DNA of 64,000 bases from SZAS-18 sp038322235 (GTDB lineage: Bacteria > Verrucomicrobiota > Verrucomicrobiia > Chthoniobacterales > SZAS-18), in NCBI GenBank assembly GCA_038322235.1, contig JBBQFQ010000026.1, positions 3,477 to 67,476 on the forward strand. Reading direction: 5' to 3'. Below the pieces are notes generated by a model, which was given only the letters and a program-made list of their open reading frames with translations, was not told the DNA's origin and searched no databases. This document shows, one piece after another, positions 18,425 through 27,301 of this stretch. The position numbers were made by a program, and so were the translations under genes. Position 1 is the stretch's first letter; every line of letters starts with the position of its first letter.

Positions 18425-19393
18425 ATGCACAAGAAACTCTCCTTCTGGCTCGCGCTGGCTGGCATGGTGATGGCCGTATCACTCCTCCTGCGCCTGAAAA
18501 AGCCAGATCCGGTGGCAGCCGAGGTGAGTCCCGTCGCGCCCGTAGCGCCAGCGGCCCCCGTGGCGCCGCCCGCCGCTGGGCTGTCCAGCGATACGATCGG
18601 AGCGCGTGGGTTGATCGAGTCCGCCGAGGAAAACGTCCGGATCGCTTCACCGTTGCCGGGACTCGTCGTGAATGTTCCGGTCAAAGTGGGAGCAAAGGTC
18701 GAGGCGGGCGAGTTACTGGTGCAGATCGATGACCGCGACACGAAGTCGCTCATCGAGCAGCAGCAGGCCACGCTCGCCGTGCAGGAGGCAAAGTTGAAGG
18801 CGGCGGACGTGAATTTCGCCGACCGGCGCGAGCAGCTGCAGCGGACCGAGCAGCTCCGCCGGGACAACTCATCGAGCGAGAGCGAGGTCCAGCGGGCCCG
18901 CTTTGCCGTTCAGGCGGCGGAAGCGGGGGTGCTGCAGGCGCGAGCGGAGATCGAATCAACCAAGGCGCAGATCGGCCGGGCGAAGGTGCAGCTCGACATG
19001 TTGAGCGTCCGGGCGCCGCGGGCCGGAACGATCCTGCAGGTCAATACCCGCGCGGGGGAATCCGCCACCCCGCAAATTGCCGGCGAACCGTTGATGTTAC
19101 TCGGGAGCATCGAACGGCTTCAGATCCGCGCGGAGGTGGACGAGGCGAGTGCCGCGCGCGTGCGCGCGGAGGCGAAGGCCGTGGCCTACATGAAGGGGCA
19201 GCGCATCGACCCCATCGTGCTGAAGTGCGTGCGGATTGAACCGTTCATCGTGTCGAGAAAATCCCTCCCGGGTGACGTCGGCGGAAGCGCCGAGACGAGA
19301 GTGCTGCAGGTGATCTTCTCGTTCGCGGCGCCAGACGCGGGGAAGTTGTACGTCGGGCAGCAGATGGACGTCTTCATCGACGGAGCGAAATAG
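18425..19393 (+). CDS. HlyD/MFP-family periplasmic adaptor protein
   Basis: A 322-residue membrane-fusion protein. It has an N-terminal anchor ('FWLALAGMVMAVSLLL', residues 6-21), a Pro/Ala/Val-rich linker, a biotinyl-lipoyl half-motif ('GLVVNVPVKVGAKVEAGELLVQIDDRD'), a long coiled-coil hairpin (about 100-190), the second lipoyl half ('VRAPRAGTILQVNTRAGE') and a beta-barrel domain. Such adaptors link an inner-membrane transporter to an outer-membrane channel. No ATPase, permease or TolC-like gene is adjacent, so its partner is encoded elsewhere. Several in-frame ATGs exist upstream; ATG 18425 immediately precedes the anchor and is preferred. Confidence 0.85.
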   Translation: MHKKLSFWLALAGMVMAVSLLLRLKKPDPVAAEVSPVAPVAPAAPVAPPAAGLSSDTIGARGLIESAEENVRIASPLPGLVVNVPVKVGAKVEAGELLVQIDDRDTKSLIEQQQATLAVQEAKLKAADVNFADRREQLQRTEQLRRDNSSSESEVQRARFAVQAAEAGVLQARAEIESTKAQIGRAKVQLDMLSVRAPRAGTILQVNTRAGESATPQIAGEPLMLLGSIERLQIRAEVDEASAARVRAEAKAVAYMKGQRIDPIVLKCVRIEPFIVSRKSLPGDVGGSAETRVLQVIFSFAAPDAGKLYVGQQMDVFIDGAK

Positions 19394-19440
19394 CGGGCGA
19401 GTTCATCGAGACAACCCGATCAATGACCGAACGATTCACC

Positions 19441-19905
19441 ATGAATTTCCGTCTCATCCGGGTCTTTGGGGTCGCTGCGGGCCTCTTCAGCCTCTGCTCG
19501 TGCGCTGCGTTACCCCGCTCGGCGGAAAAACGGGCTCCCGCGCTGGCCCGCTTCCGTCTGGACGTTGAGGATCATCGGTCCGACCGAAAGTTCGTCCTCA
19601 CCCTGACTTCGTTGGACGATCGTCCCCTGCGGATGTTCGTCTATGACTGGCCCATGGGAGGAGGCATGCATTTCGGTTCAGAGCGTGTCGCTCTCGAATC
19701 GGAAAAGGGAAGATATCCCGCGATCGTCCGAAACTTTGGTTACATCATCGCAGCCCGGCCAGAAATGGGCCGGAACATTCCGATTCCGCCGGGCGGCAAG
19801 CTTGTTGGCGTCATCGGATATGGGACCTTCGGTGATCCCGAGGTGATCGTCCGGTTGCGCGTCAGAAAGCTGCGTTTTCAAAGCGCAGTTTCAGTGCGCG
19901 ATTGA
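19441..19905 (+). CDS. Putative lipoprotein of unknown function
   Basis: A 154-residue protein with an export signal and a possible lipobox 'LFSLCSCAA' (Cys at about residue 21). An alternative ATG at 19423 adds six residues. The mature part contains 'KFVLTLTSLDDRPLRMFVYDWP' and 'IPIPPGGKLVGVIGYGTF', suggestive of an all-beta domain. I do not recognise the family. It follows the HlyD-type adaptor by 47 bases on the same strand and may be cotranscribed. Confidence 0.6.
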   Translation: MNFRLIRVFGVAAGLFSLCSCAALPRSAEKRAPALARFRLDVEDHRSDRKFVLTLTSLDDRPLRMFVYDWPMGGGMHFGSERVALESEKGRYPAIVRNFGYIIAARPEMGRNIPIPPGGKLVGVIGYGTFGDPEVIVRLRVRKLRFQSAVSVRD

Positions 19906-19975
19906 AGGTTCCTCTCCGGCTTATTAGCTGGGCGAATCCGCACTGAATCCGCATCGATCCGCAGTCGTGCGCCGC

Positions 19976-20667
19976 TCAGCCCATCGCGAGCGGCGGGAAC
20001 GCCGCCGCGAAGGCCGCCTTCCCGCCGGTCTCGAGCACTTCGCCGTGACCGACGATGACCCGATCGAAGTCCCATTCGCGGATGCGATCGAGCGAGACTT
20101 CCAGCGCCTCGCGGTTTTGAATCACCATCTTGAAGAGCAACGACGGACCGAACTTCCCGTAGGCGCGCTCGAGCCAGAGGAATGGGGGGGCCAGCCGGTG
20201 CGGGAGCCGGGCGGAAAATAGAACGCGAGGTCGGCGAGGATCAGGGTGCGCGTCGGGCGGTGGAGGAAGACGTACTCATTGAGCCGGGGGATGCCACCGA
20301 GAGCTTGAATCGCGATGTCGTCGCCCCAATGGACCAGCGGCCGGTCGGCGAGTTCGACCGACGAAGGCCAGCGTGGGTGATCGTCGGCGACATGCGGCGC
20401 CACGACAATTCTCGCGTCCTGGTACGTCATGAACCAGCTCGGGATGAAGCTGTCATGAAAGCGGCTCGGCACGACGATGTCGCTGACCTCGCCAAGCGTG
20501 GCAATCTCATCGCAGAGTTCCCGACTGCACCTCACGGGAGAATGGAGCCAGAGCGTTCCGTCTGGGAGCCGGACGATCGTCATCCGATGGCCGATATTTG
20601 CCCCAAAGACGTTCAGCCGCATGTCGGTGACCCAAAGCGATTCGGCGAGTTGGGTGAGGAACGACAC
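19976..20667 (-). pseudogene. DUF4336 (metallo-beta-lactamase-like) protein with a one-base frameshift
   Basis: The first part (from ATG 20667) encodes the DUF4336 pattern 'GHRMTIVRLPDGTLWLHSPV', 'VVPSRFHDSFIPSWF', 'VVAPHVADDHP' and 'LILADLAFYFPPGSRTGW'. After a run of seven G on the plus strand (20185-20191) this frame becomes nonsense. The adjacent frame continues the family sequence: 'FLWLERAYGKFGPSLLFKM', 'DFDRVIVGHGEVLETGGKAA' and the stop at 19976-19978. One extra base in the run would restore a 230-residue protein. The cause is either a real inactivation, homopolymer slippage, or a sequencing error. Function of the family is unknown. Confidence 0.8.
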
Positions 20668-20776
20668 GCGCGAACGTGGGCGACATCCGCGGCGGAGAGA
20701 AGCTTAAAGCGCCGGTTTTTCATTTGCACGCGGGTGGCCGGGCCGGAGAATGCGCGCCTTCCCAACCTTCCGTCTC

Positions 20777-21682
20777 ATGTCACGCTCCCTTCTCTCTCTC
20801 GAAACACTCCACGCGGAGGACATGCTCGAAATCCTCGCCACGGCGAAATCCATGAAGACGGAGCGAGGCCGCCATCGGGAGCACCCGCTCCGGCATCAAT
20901 GCTGGGGTCTGATTTTTACGAAGTCGTCCACCCGCACCCGCGTCAGTTTCGAGGTCGCGATTCGGGAGTTCGGCGGCGACCCGATCTTTATGTCGGCCAA
21001 TGATCTCCAACTCGGGCGGGGCGAACCCATCCGCGACACCGCGCGGGTTCTCGGGCGGATGCTTCACGGCATCGTCATCCGAACCTTCGCGCAGAGTGAC
21101 ATCGAGGAACTCGCGAAATGCAGTGGTCTACCCGTGATCAATGCGCTCACCGATGAGGAGCACCCATGCCAAATCCTCGCCGACATTTTCACGATTGGAG
21201 AACGGCTCGGCGACTGGCGCGGCAAGCGCGTCTGCTTCCTCGGCGACGGTTCCTGCAATGTCCCGGTCTCGTGGTTGTGGGCGGCGGCAAAGCTCGGCTT
21301 CGAACTCGTGATCGGCGCCCCGCCGAACTATCGCCCGGCGGAAGCCGTGCTCGCCCGCCTGGGCCAACCGGCGAACATCCGTTTCGAGTCCGAGCCCCGC
21401 GCCGCGGTGCAGGGCGCGGATGTCGTCTACACGGACGTTTGGGTCAGCATGGGGAAGGAGGCGGAGTCCGCTGAACGCCTCGCCGAGCTGCGACCGTGGC
21501 AGCTGAACGCCGAGCTCATGGAATTCGCGAAGCCCGGCGCGATCGTCCTGCATTGCCTGCCTGCGTACCGCGGTCAGGAGATCACCGAGGACGTGCTCGA
21601 GCGCCACTCCGATGCGATCTTCACGCAGGCGGAGAACCGGCTCCACGTGCAGAAGGCGGTGCTAGCCTATTGCGTTGGGTGA
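20777..21682 (+). CDS. argF: Ornithine carbamoyltransferase
   Basis: Makes citrulline from ornithine and carbamoyl phosphate in arginine synthesis. The 301-residue protein has the carbamoyl-phosphate motif 'KSSTRTRVSFE' (Ser51-Thr52-Arg53-Thr54-Arg55), 'HPCQ' near residue 129, and the ornithine-binding 'HCLPAYRG' near 258. HCLP is characteristic of ornithine rather than aspartate carbamoyltransferase. ATG 20777 gives the usual N-terminus; an upstream in-frame ATG at 20750 would add nine residues. No other arg gene is nearby. Acetylornithine or succinylornithine specificity cannot be excluded by eye. Confidence 0.92.
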   Translation: MSRSLLSLETLHAEDMLEILATAKSMKTERGRHREHPLRHQCWGLIFTKSSTRTRVSFEVAIREFGGDPIFMSANDLQLGRGEPIRDTARVLGRMLHGIVIRTFAQSDIEELAKCSGLPVINALTDEEHPCQILADIFTIGERLGDWRGKRVCFLGDGSCNVPVSWLWAAAKLGFELVIGAPPNYRPAEAVLARLGQPANIRFESEPRAAVQGADVVYTDVWVSMGKEAESAERLAELRPWQLNAELMEFAKPGAIVLHCLPAYRGQEITEDVLERHSDAIFTQAENRLHVQKAVLAYCVG

Positions 21683-21754
21683 GGGCGCGTCAGTGTGATC
21701 CGATGAAAGCTCCCGGCCGGTGCAGCTTGATTCGCCGTAGGACCGAACGCCGCC

Positions 21755-21776
21755 GACCGGGGCTTCAGTCCCGGTC
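21755..21776. terminator. GC-rich hairpin downstream of argF
   Basis: Perfect stem GACCGGG/CCCGGTC with an eight-base loop, 72 bases after the argF stop. It lacks an immediate T-tract, though ATTTTTCATT occurs about 16 bases on. The sequence resembles the 'GGGGCTTCAGTCCC' hairpins commonly dispersed in bacterial intergenic DNA. Confidence 0.4.
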
Positions 21777-21839
21777 CAGCGAAAATTCGCATTTTTCATT
21801 GCGACGAAATCGGAACTCTCTACCTTCCGCGCTTCCCTC

Positions 21840-21869
21840 GCGGGGGCGCTTTCGCCCCGGCTCCCCCGC
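21840..21869 (+). promoter_or_regulatory. Overlapping alternative hairpins in the hppA leader
   Basis: An inner hairpin GGGGCG-CTTT-CGCCCC (21843-21858) and an outer pairing GCGGGGG/CCCCCGC (21840-21846 with 21863-21869) share bases and are mutually exclusive. They end 23 bases before the hppA start codon. This could be an attenuator, a terminator, or simply GC-rich DNA. Confidence 0.3.
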
Positions 21870-21892
21870 AGTCTTTTCCCACCTCCATTCAC

Positions 21893-23986
21893 ATGTCCCT
21901 CCTCGCCGTCTCCCTCTTTGAGAACACCGGCATGAACCTGTCCCTCCTGGGCGGTCTTGTCGGCCTCATCGTCGCCATCTTCCTCATCCGCGGAATCTTT
22001 GCCGCGCCTTCGGGCAACGAGAAGATGAAGTTCATCGCCGATGCGATCGAACAGGGCGCCAAGGCCTACCTCGGCAGACAGGTCCGCACGATCAGCATGA
22101 TCGCGGCGGTGATCGCGGTGCTGGTGTATTTCTTTAAGGGACCCGCGACGACGGTCGGATTCGTCATCGGCGCGCTTTGCTCGTTGGCCGCCGGATTCAT
22201 CGGGATGCGGATCGCGGTGATGGCGAATGTCCGTACCGCCCAGGGCGCGACGGTCAGCCGCCGCGCCGCGATGCGGGTTGCCTTCAATGGTGGAGCCGTC
22301 ACGGGTCTGCTCGTCGTCGGGCTGGCGCTCGTTTCGGTCGCGCTCTTCTATCTGGTGGTCACGTCGCTGAATGGTCAGAAGGCGGCGGTCGATTCGCTCA
22401 TCGGACTGGCGCTGGGCGCTTCGCTCATCTCGGTCTTCGCCCGACTAGGCGGCGGCATCTACACGAAGGCGGCCGACGTCGGCGCGGATCTCGTGGGTAA
22501 GGTGGAGCAGGATCTGAACGAGGATGATCCGCGCAATCCCGCCACGGTGGCCGACAACGTGGGCGACAACGTTGGTGATTGCGCCGGCATGGCGGCGGAC
22601 GTCTTCGAGACTTATGCGGTCTCGCTCATTGGCGCGGTGCTCATTGGGTTCCTCACCGCCGGCGCGGGCGTCCAGATGAATGCGATCGTCCTGCCGTTCC
22701 TCCTCGGGGGCATCTCCATCATCACTTCGGTGGTCGGCATCATTCTCGTCAACGCCGTCAACGGCAGCCCGAGCACGCTCTTGATGGGCTCGGTGGCAGT
22801 GAGCAGCGCGCTCTCCGCGGTCGCCTACTGGCCCGCGATTCACTATCTCTTCCCGGCGGCCGTTTCGATCGGTGGCGTCGAGCGGACCCCGCTCTCGCTC
22901 TTCTACTGCGCGCTGATCGGCCTCGTCCTGACGTTCATTGTCGTGGTGATTACGAACTACTACACGTCCACGGAGTATTCTCCGGTTCGCAAGATCGCGG
23001 AGGCCTCGAAGACGGGCCACGCGACCAACATCATCGCGGGCCTCGCGATCGGCATGCAGGCCACCGCGCTCCCGGTTATCTTCATCGGCGCGTCGATCTG
23101 GGCGAGCTACAATTTTGGCGGGCTCTACGGCGTGGCGATCGCCGCGATGTCGATGCTCTCGATGGCGGGTATCATCGTCTCGCTCGATGCGTTCGGCCCG
23201 ATCACGGACAATGCCGGCGGCGTGGCCGTCATGAGTGAAATGCCCGCGGGCATTCGGGCGATCACGGACGAGCTCGATGCCGTTGGGAATACGATGAAAG
23301 CCGTGACCAAGGGTTACGCCATCGCATCGGCCGGCCTGGCCGCGCTCGTCCTTTTCGGCAGCTACGTCGAGGAGCTCAAGGCCCACCTCGCGCACGTCGG
23401 CAGTCCGCTGCTCAAGACGCTGTCTTTCTCGCTCGAGGATCCGCTCATCATCATTGGTCTGTTCATCGGCGGTCTGCTTCCCTATATGTTCAGCGCGTTC
23501 TCCATGAGCGCGGTGGGACGCGCCGCCGGTGCGGTGGTCGAGGAAGTGCGCCGCCAGATCAAGGCGAAGCCGGGCATCCTGAAGGGCACCGACACGCCGG
23601 ACTACGCCGCCTGCGTCGACATTGTCACGAAGGCCGCCCTCCGCGAGATGATCGTTCCGTCGCTCCTCCCCGTTCTGGCCGTCATCGCGGTCGCGGCGAT
23701 TCCGGCCCTCGGCGCCAAGGCCCTCGGCGGTATGCTCGTGGGCACGATCGTCACGGGCCTCTTCATGGGAATCTCCATGACGTCCTCAGGTGGTGCGTGG
23801 GACAACGCGAAGAAGTTCATCGAGGAAGGCAATCTCGGCGGCAAAGGCTCGGATGCCCACAAGGCGGCCGTGACCGGTGACACCGTGGGTGATCCCTACA
23901 AGGACACGAGCGGCCCGGCCATCAATCCGATGATCAAGGTCGTGAACGTCGTCGCGATCCTCGTGATTCCGATTTTCTTCAAGTAA
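21893..23986 (+). CDS. hppA: Membrane-bound proton-translocating pyrophosphatase, K+-independent type
   Basis: Couples hydrolysis of inorganic pyrophosphate to ion pumping across the cytoplasmic membrane. The 697-residue protein has about 16 hydrophobic helices. The catalytic loop is intact: 'DVGADLVGKVEQDLNEDDPRNP' followed by 'NVGDNVGDCAGMAADVFETY', with the late 'DNAKKFIEEG' and 'GDTVGDPYKDTSGPA' motifs. The segment 'VGNTMKAVTKGYAIASAGLAAL' has Lys after GNTM, the residue that makes these enzymes independent of potassium, as in Rhodospirillum rubrum. Potassium independence and proton rather than sodium pumping are inferred from this residue and general similarity. Start is ATG 21893. Single-gene unit. 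Confidence 0.95.
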   Translation: MSLLAVSLFENTGMNLSLLGGLVGLIVAIFLIRGIFAAPSGNEKMKFIADAIEQGAKAYLGRQVRTISMIAAVIAVLVYFFKGPATTVGFVIGALCSLAAGFIGMRIAVMANVRTAQGATVSRRAAMRVAFNGGAVTGLLVVGLALVSVALFYLVVTSLNGQKAAVDSLIGLALGASLISVFARLGGGIYTKAADVGADLVGKVEQDLNEDDPRNPATVADNVGDNVGDCAGMAADVFETYAVSLIGAVLIGFLTAGAGVQMNAIVLPFLLGGISIITSVVGIILVNAVNGSPSTLLMGSVAVSSALSAVAYWPAIHYLFPAAVSIGGVERTPLSLFYCALIGLVLTFIVVVITNYYTSTEYSPVRKIAEASKTGHATNIIAGLAIGMQATALPVIFIGASIWASYNFGGLYGVAIAAMSMLSMAGIIVSLDAFGPITDNAGGVAVMSEMPAGIRAITDELDAVGNTMKAVTKGYAIASAGLAALVLFGSYVEELKAHLAHVGSPLLKTLSFSLEDPLIIIGLFIGGLLPYMFSAFSMSAVGRAAGAVVEEVRRQIKAKPGILKGTDTPDYAACVDIVTKAALREMIVPSLLPVLAVIAVAAIPALGAKALGGMLVGTIVTGLFMGISMTSSGGAWDNAKKFIEEGNLGGKGSDAHKAAVTGDTVGDPYKDTSGPAINPMIKVVNVVAILVIPIFFK

Positions 23987-24325
23987 GCCGCAGGCGCGGT
24001 CTCGCGGGCTGAACCGCGCGGATGGTGCGACGCGAGATTTCACCCACGCCTCCCTCAAAGCTCGGCACGCGGGGCGCGAACACGGAGGAACGAGGAGACG
24101 TGGTATCCTGCCGCTGCGGGTGGAACGCGCCGGCGCGCGGCTGACGGCGTGCGAAACCACGCAACGATGTGGGGTCTCAGTCCTTTCTCATTTGAGGTAT
24201 CCGCCACAGCCAAATTGTCGTCCGTTCTTTGAGGCGGCCTTCCGTGCTTGAGCAATTCGCGCTGGTCGCGCAGGGTTGCGAGGAGCTGACGCGGCCAACC
24301 GTCTCCAAACCAAATCGAATCCCTG
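23987..24325. other. Intergenic region between hppA and the ADOP permease
   Basis: 339 bases with no convincing gene. It starts with a hairpin at 23994-24019. The remainder has lower coding quality in all frames; a minus-strand frame runs through it but begins inside the permease gene and matches no family I know. Promoter elements of the permease are probably in its last 150 bases. Confidence 0.5.
23994..24019 (+). terminator. Hairpin just downstream of hppA
   Basis: Perfect seven-base stem GCGCGGT/ACCGCGC with a 12-base loop, starting eight bases after the hppA stop codon. There is no T-tract, so this is a weak terminator candidate. Confidence 0.35.
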
Positions 24326-26677
24326 ATGCGTCTGCTTGCCCGCTTTGCGCCCTCGGTCGTTCCGGCAGTTTGTGCGTTGTCTTTGAGCATCGCGGCGACG
24401 GTCACAATTTTCAGCGTCACAGATTTCGTTTTCCGGGAAAGTTGGAGCTTCCCAAGCCCGGAGAATCTCGTCCTGGTTTCCGCCGAGGGCCGCGAAACGA
24501 GGCGGGAGAGCCCGATCAGCCGCGCTCTTTTTTACAACCTGCGAGAGAAGCAGACGGTTTTTTCAGAACTTGCCGCAGATGACTGGGCAGCAGTGGAGAT
24601 CACCGGCCTTGGCGATCCATTCGTCGTTTTTGGCGCGCGGGTCACGCCGAACTATTTCCAGACACTCGGAGTGAAACCTGGGAAAGGACGATCCTTTCGC
24701 GCAGATGATGAGAGCGGAGCTTCCGTCGCGATTGTCAGCGACAACTTCTGGCGCGTGCACTTGGACGCCGCGCCTGACGTCCTCGGCCGAAGCCTCTTGT
24801 TTGGCGGGGTCGCGCACACCGTGATCGGCGTCCTCCCACCGGTTTCGGCTTACGCGCTCGGCACGCTCGATGTCTGGACAACGTCAGCTCCGCCCACACC
24901 GAACTCGTCCGAGGGGGGGCGACTTGGCGTGTTGGGACGACTCCGCGACGGGGTCTCCCTCGCCTCTGCCCAAGCGGAACTGGAGCGCTTGCAGGCGCAG
25001 TGGGCGACTGCGGAAGATCGCGCGGAAGGTCTAACAACCACCCTCCGCGTGAAACGACTGATTGAGGTGCGGATTGGTCATCTCCGTCCCTCCTTTGACG
25101 TGCTGCTCTATGCGGTCGTGGGGTTGCTCCTGCTGGGGTGTAGCAATGCTGCCAATCTTCTCGTCGCGCGTTTCGCCGCCCGCCGGCGGGAGATGGCGAT
25201 TCGGATGGCTCTCGGTTCTTCGCGAGGCGCGATCCTGCGGCGTCTCGTGGGCGAGAGCGTCGGAATCGCCGCCGTTTCTGCGGGGCTCGGATTCTTCGTT
25301 GCCCGCGGAATCTTGAAGCTCCTTCCTCCGCTCGCCCCGGACGTCTTCCCGGCCGGGACGATCATCTCCGCGACTGGCCCCGTCCTGGTCTTTGCCGTGG
25401 CTCTCGCTCTCGCCGTGGGGATCGGGGCGGGCTGGTTCCCAGCCTGGCGGGCTTCGCGGGTGGATATCGTCACAGGTCTGAAAAATGGCGGCTCCACTTT
25501 CGCGGGCGATTCCGGCGCGGAAACATTCCGTCAGGTTCTTGTCGGAGCGCAGGCAGCGATCTCGTTCCTACTCCTCGCTGGGGCGTCCCTGCTGCTGGTG
25601 AGTTTTCAGCGCCTGAGTCAGCAGGATCCCGGCTTTAGAGCGGAGGGTGTTTGCTTTGGCACGGTCGTTCTTTCGTCCGCACGCTTTCCCGACTTGCCCT
25701 CACGGTTGCATTTTGTGGGCCGTTTGCTCGATGAAATGCGAGTCCAGCCCGGCATCGAGGCGGCGATGGTGTCGGACTCGCTGCCACTGACCGGATCCCC
25801 TTTCGTTTCGTATGCCCGTGCCGATCAACCTTTGCTTCCAGAGGACCGGCGCGCGCGGGCTCCGCTGCATCACATCTCGACGGGCTACTTCAACACTCTC
25901 GGCATCCCTCTTCAGGCGGGGCGCGAGTTTACCGAAGGGGATGAGGCATCTTCTGCCGTGACCATCATTAGTCGGCTTGCTGCGGAGACGCTTTTCCCCG
26001 GAGAAAACCCGCTCGGTCAACTCATCGTGCTCGGCACCTCCGCGGCGGAAATCATCGGGGTCGCTGGTGATACCCGCTCTGTTGAGCTCGCGCGGGTGAA
26101 TGGAGCCGAATTCTACCTTCCCTTGGGATTTGAAACGTCTTCCTACCTGCTGCTCGTCGTGCGCGCGAAGCCGGGGCTGGATGCGTCCGGAGCGATGAGG
26201 CATGTGCTTCGCCGCGCAGATTCGTCTCTGAGCCTCAATCGGCCGGCATTTCTGAACTATTTTGTGGAGGGCTCGATCAGTCGGCCAAAGATGCTCGCCA
26301 TTCTCGTCGGCGGGTTTGCCTTCGTCGCGCTGCTGCTTGCGGTAGTCGGGATCTACGCGGTCGTGGCATCGAGTGTCGCGCGCCGGACGCGCGAAATTGG
26401 CATCCGCAGCGCTTTAGGGGCAACGCGTTCCCAGCTCATCCGTCTGACTTTGTCGCGCGGCATGAAGCCCGTCTGGATGGGCACTGGAGCCGGGATTGCG
26501 GTAGCTTTGGTGCTCGGGCGTTTCCTCGCCAGCGAACTCTACCAGATCGCCCCCTACGACCCGACATTGCTGGCGCTCAACGTCTTCTTGCTCTGCTCCA
26601 TTGGCACAGTCGCATGCTTGATCCCGGCTTGCTCCGCCGTGCGCATGAACCCGGTCGAGGCATTGCGAGCGGAATAA
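24326..26677 (+). CDS. ADOP-type ABC transporter permease (duplicated MacB/FtsX)
   Basis: A 783-residue permease of the 'duplicated orphan permease' type. It has a short N-terminal segment ending in the typical 'LSLSIAATVTIFSVTDFV', a MacB-like periplasmic domain (about 60-240), a first FtsX domain (about 255-370, 'LLGCSNAANLLVARFAARRR' then 'REMAIRMALGSSRG'), a second periplasmic domain and a second FtsX domain (about 650-775, 'VASSVARRTREIGIRSALGA'). Each FtsX unit has the E-[IM]-[AG]-IR-ALG coupling motif for an ATPase, yet no ATPase gene is adjacent, as usual for this family. Substrate unknown. Its N-terminus is somewhat shorter than usual for the family, but an in-frame ATG (24326) fits. 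Confidence 0.85.
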   Translation: MRLLARFAPSVVPAVCALSLSIAATVTIFSVTDFVFRESWSFPSPENLVLVSAEGRETRRESPISRALFYNLREKQTVFSELAADDWAAVEITGLGDPFVVFGARVTPNYFQTLGVKPGKGRSFRADDESGASVAIVSDNFWRVHLDAAPDVLGRSLLFGGVAHTVIGVLPPVSAYALGTLDVWTTSAPPTPNSSEGGRLGVLGRLRDGVSLASAQAELERLQAQWATAEDRAEGLTTTLRVKRLIEVRIGHLRPSFDVLLYAVVGLLLLGCSNAANLLVARFAARRREMAIRMALGSSRGAILRRLVGESVGIAAVSAGLGFFVARGILKLLPPLAPDVFPAGTIISATGPVLVFAVALALAVGIGAGWFPAWRASRVDIVTGLKNGGSTFAGDSGAETFRQVLVGAQAAISFLLLAGASLLLVSFQRLSQQDPGFRAEGVCFGTVVLSSARFPDLPSRLHFVGRLLDEMRVQPGIEAAMVSDSLPLTGSPFVSYARADQPLLPEDRRARAPLHHISTGYFNTLGIPLQAGREFTEGDEASSAVTIISRLAAETLFPGENPLGQLIVLGTSAAEIIGVAGDTRSVELARVNGAEFYLPLGFETSSYLLLVVRAKPGLDASGAMRHVLRRADSSLSLNRPAFLNYFVEGSISRPKMLAILVGGFAFVALLLAVVGIYAVVASSVARRTREIGIRSALGATRSQLIRLTLSRGMKPVWMGTGAGIAVALVLGRFLASELYQIAPYDPTLLALNVFLLCSIGTVACLIPACSAVRMNPVEALRAE

Positions 26678-26782
26678 AAGAGGGGTTCGCGGCGAGGGGC
26701 GTAGCGGCTGCAGGTTGGGAGCAATTTTACTGCCGTGTCCGAAAACGGCGAGATGCGCGCGCCTGCGCGTTCACCTTGGGGG

Positions 26783-27292
26783 ATGAAATACCGCCTCCTC
26801 CTTCCCCGGACCGATTTCCTCGATCGGGTCCGCACCCTTGGACTCGACGACCAAAGCCAGCCCGTCCGCCGCTTCGTCTCTCCCTGCGGGGGAGAGCCGT
26901 TGCGGGATGTGCTGCGCCGCGCGCGCCCCGGCGAAGAGATCATCCTGGCGAGCTACTGCCCTTTCCCGGAGGCCGGGCCGTTCCGGGAATTCGGGGCCAT
27001 CTACGTTCGGGCCGAGCCCTCGGATGAAGTCGTCGCGCGCGAGACTTTGCCCCTCGCAGGCGCGGAAGGAGAGACGTACTTCGCGAGCAGCTTCGTCCTG
27101 CGCGCCTACAACGCCGGCGGCGACATCCGCGATGCGCTTTTTGCGCAGCGGGAAGATGCCGTGGCCTTGCTCGAGACCCTGCTGACGCATCCGGAAACGC
27201 GTTTCGTCGACGCCCGCTTCCCGACCTACGGGTGCCACGCCGTTCGCGTGGTGGCGGAAGGCGTCGGCCTCGCGAACGGCTTCGGCTCGTAG
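26783..27292 (+). CDS. DUF1203 family protein
   Basis: A 169-residue cytoplasmic protein. ATG 26783 is preceded by a good purine-rich site (GGGGG) and starts 'MKYRLLLPRTDFLDRVR'; upstream in-frame residues do not look conserved. The central 'LRRARPGEEIILASYCPF' and 'FREFGAIYVRAE' are characteristic of DUF1203, as is the C-terminal 'FPTYGCHAVRVV'. No biochemical function is known. It stands alone between the permease and a minus-strand block. Confidence 0.75.
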   Translation: MKYRLLLPRTDFLDRVRTLGLDDQSQPVRRFVSPCGGEPLRDVLRRARPGEEIILASYCPFPEAGPFREFGAIYVRAEPSDEVVARETLPLAGAEGETYFASSFVLRAYNAGGDIRDALFAQREDAVALLETLLTHPETRFVDARFPTYGCHAVRVVAEGVGLANGFGS

Positions 27293-27301
27293 GCTCAGTG
27301 C

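Noticed and set aside
21893..23986. Sodium-pumping pyrophosphatase because of 'NVGDCAGMAADVFETY'
   Set aside because: That segment is also found in K+-independent proton pumps such as the one of Rhodospirillum rubrum, and the Lys in GNTMKA points to that class.
24055..24420. Minus-strand frame in the gap before the ADOP permease
   Set aside because: It begins inside the permease coding region and shows no recognisable family or codon bias.
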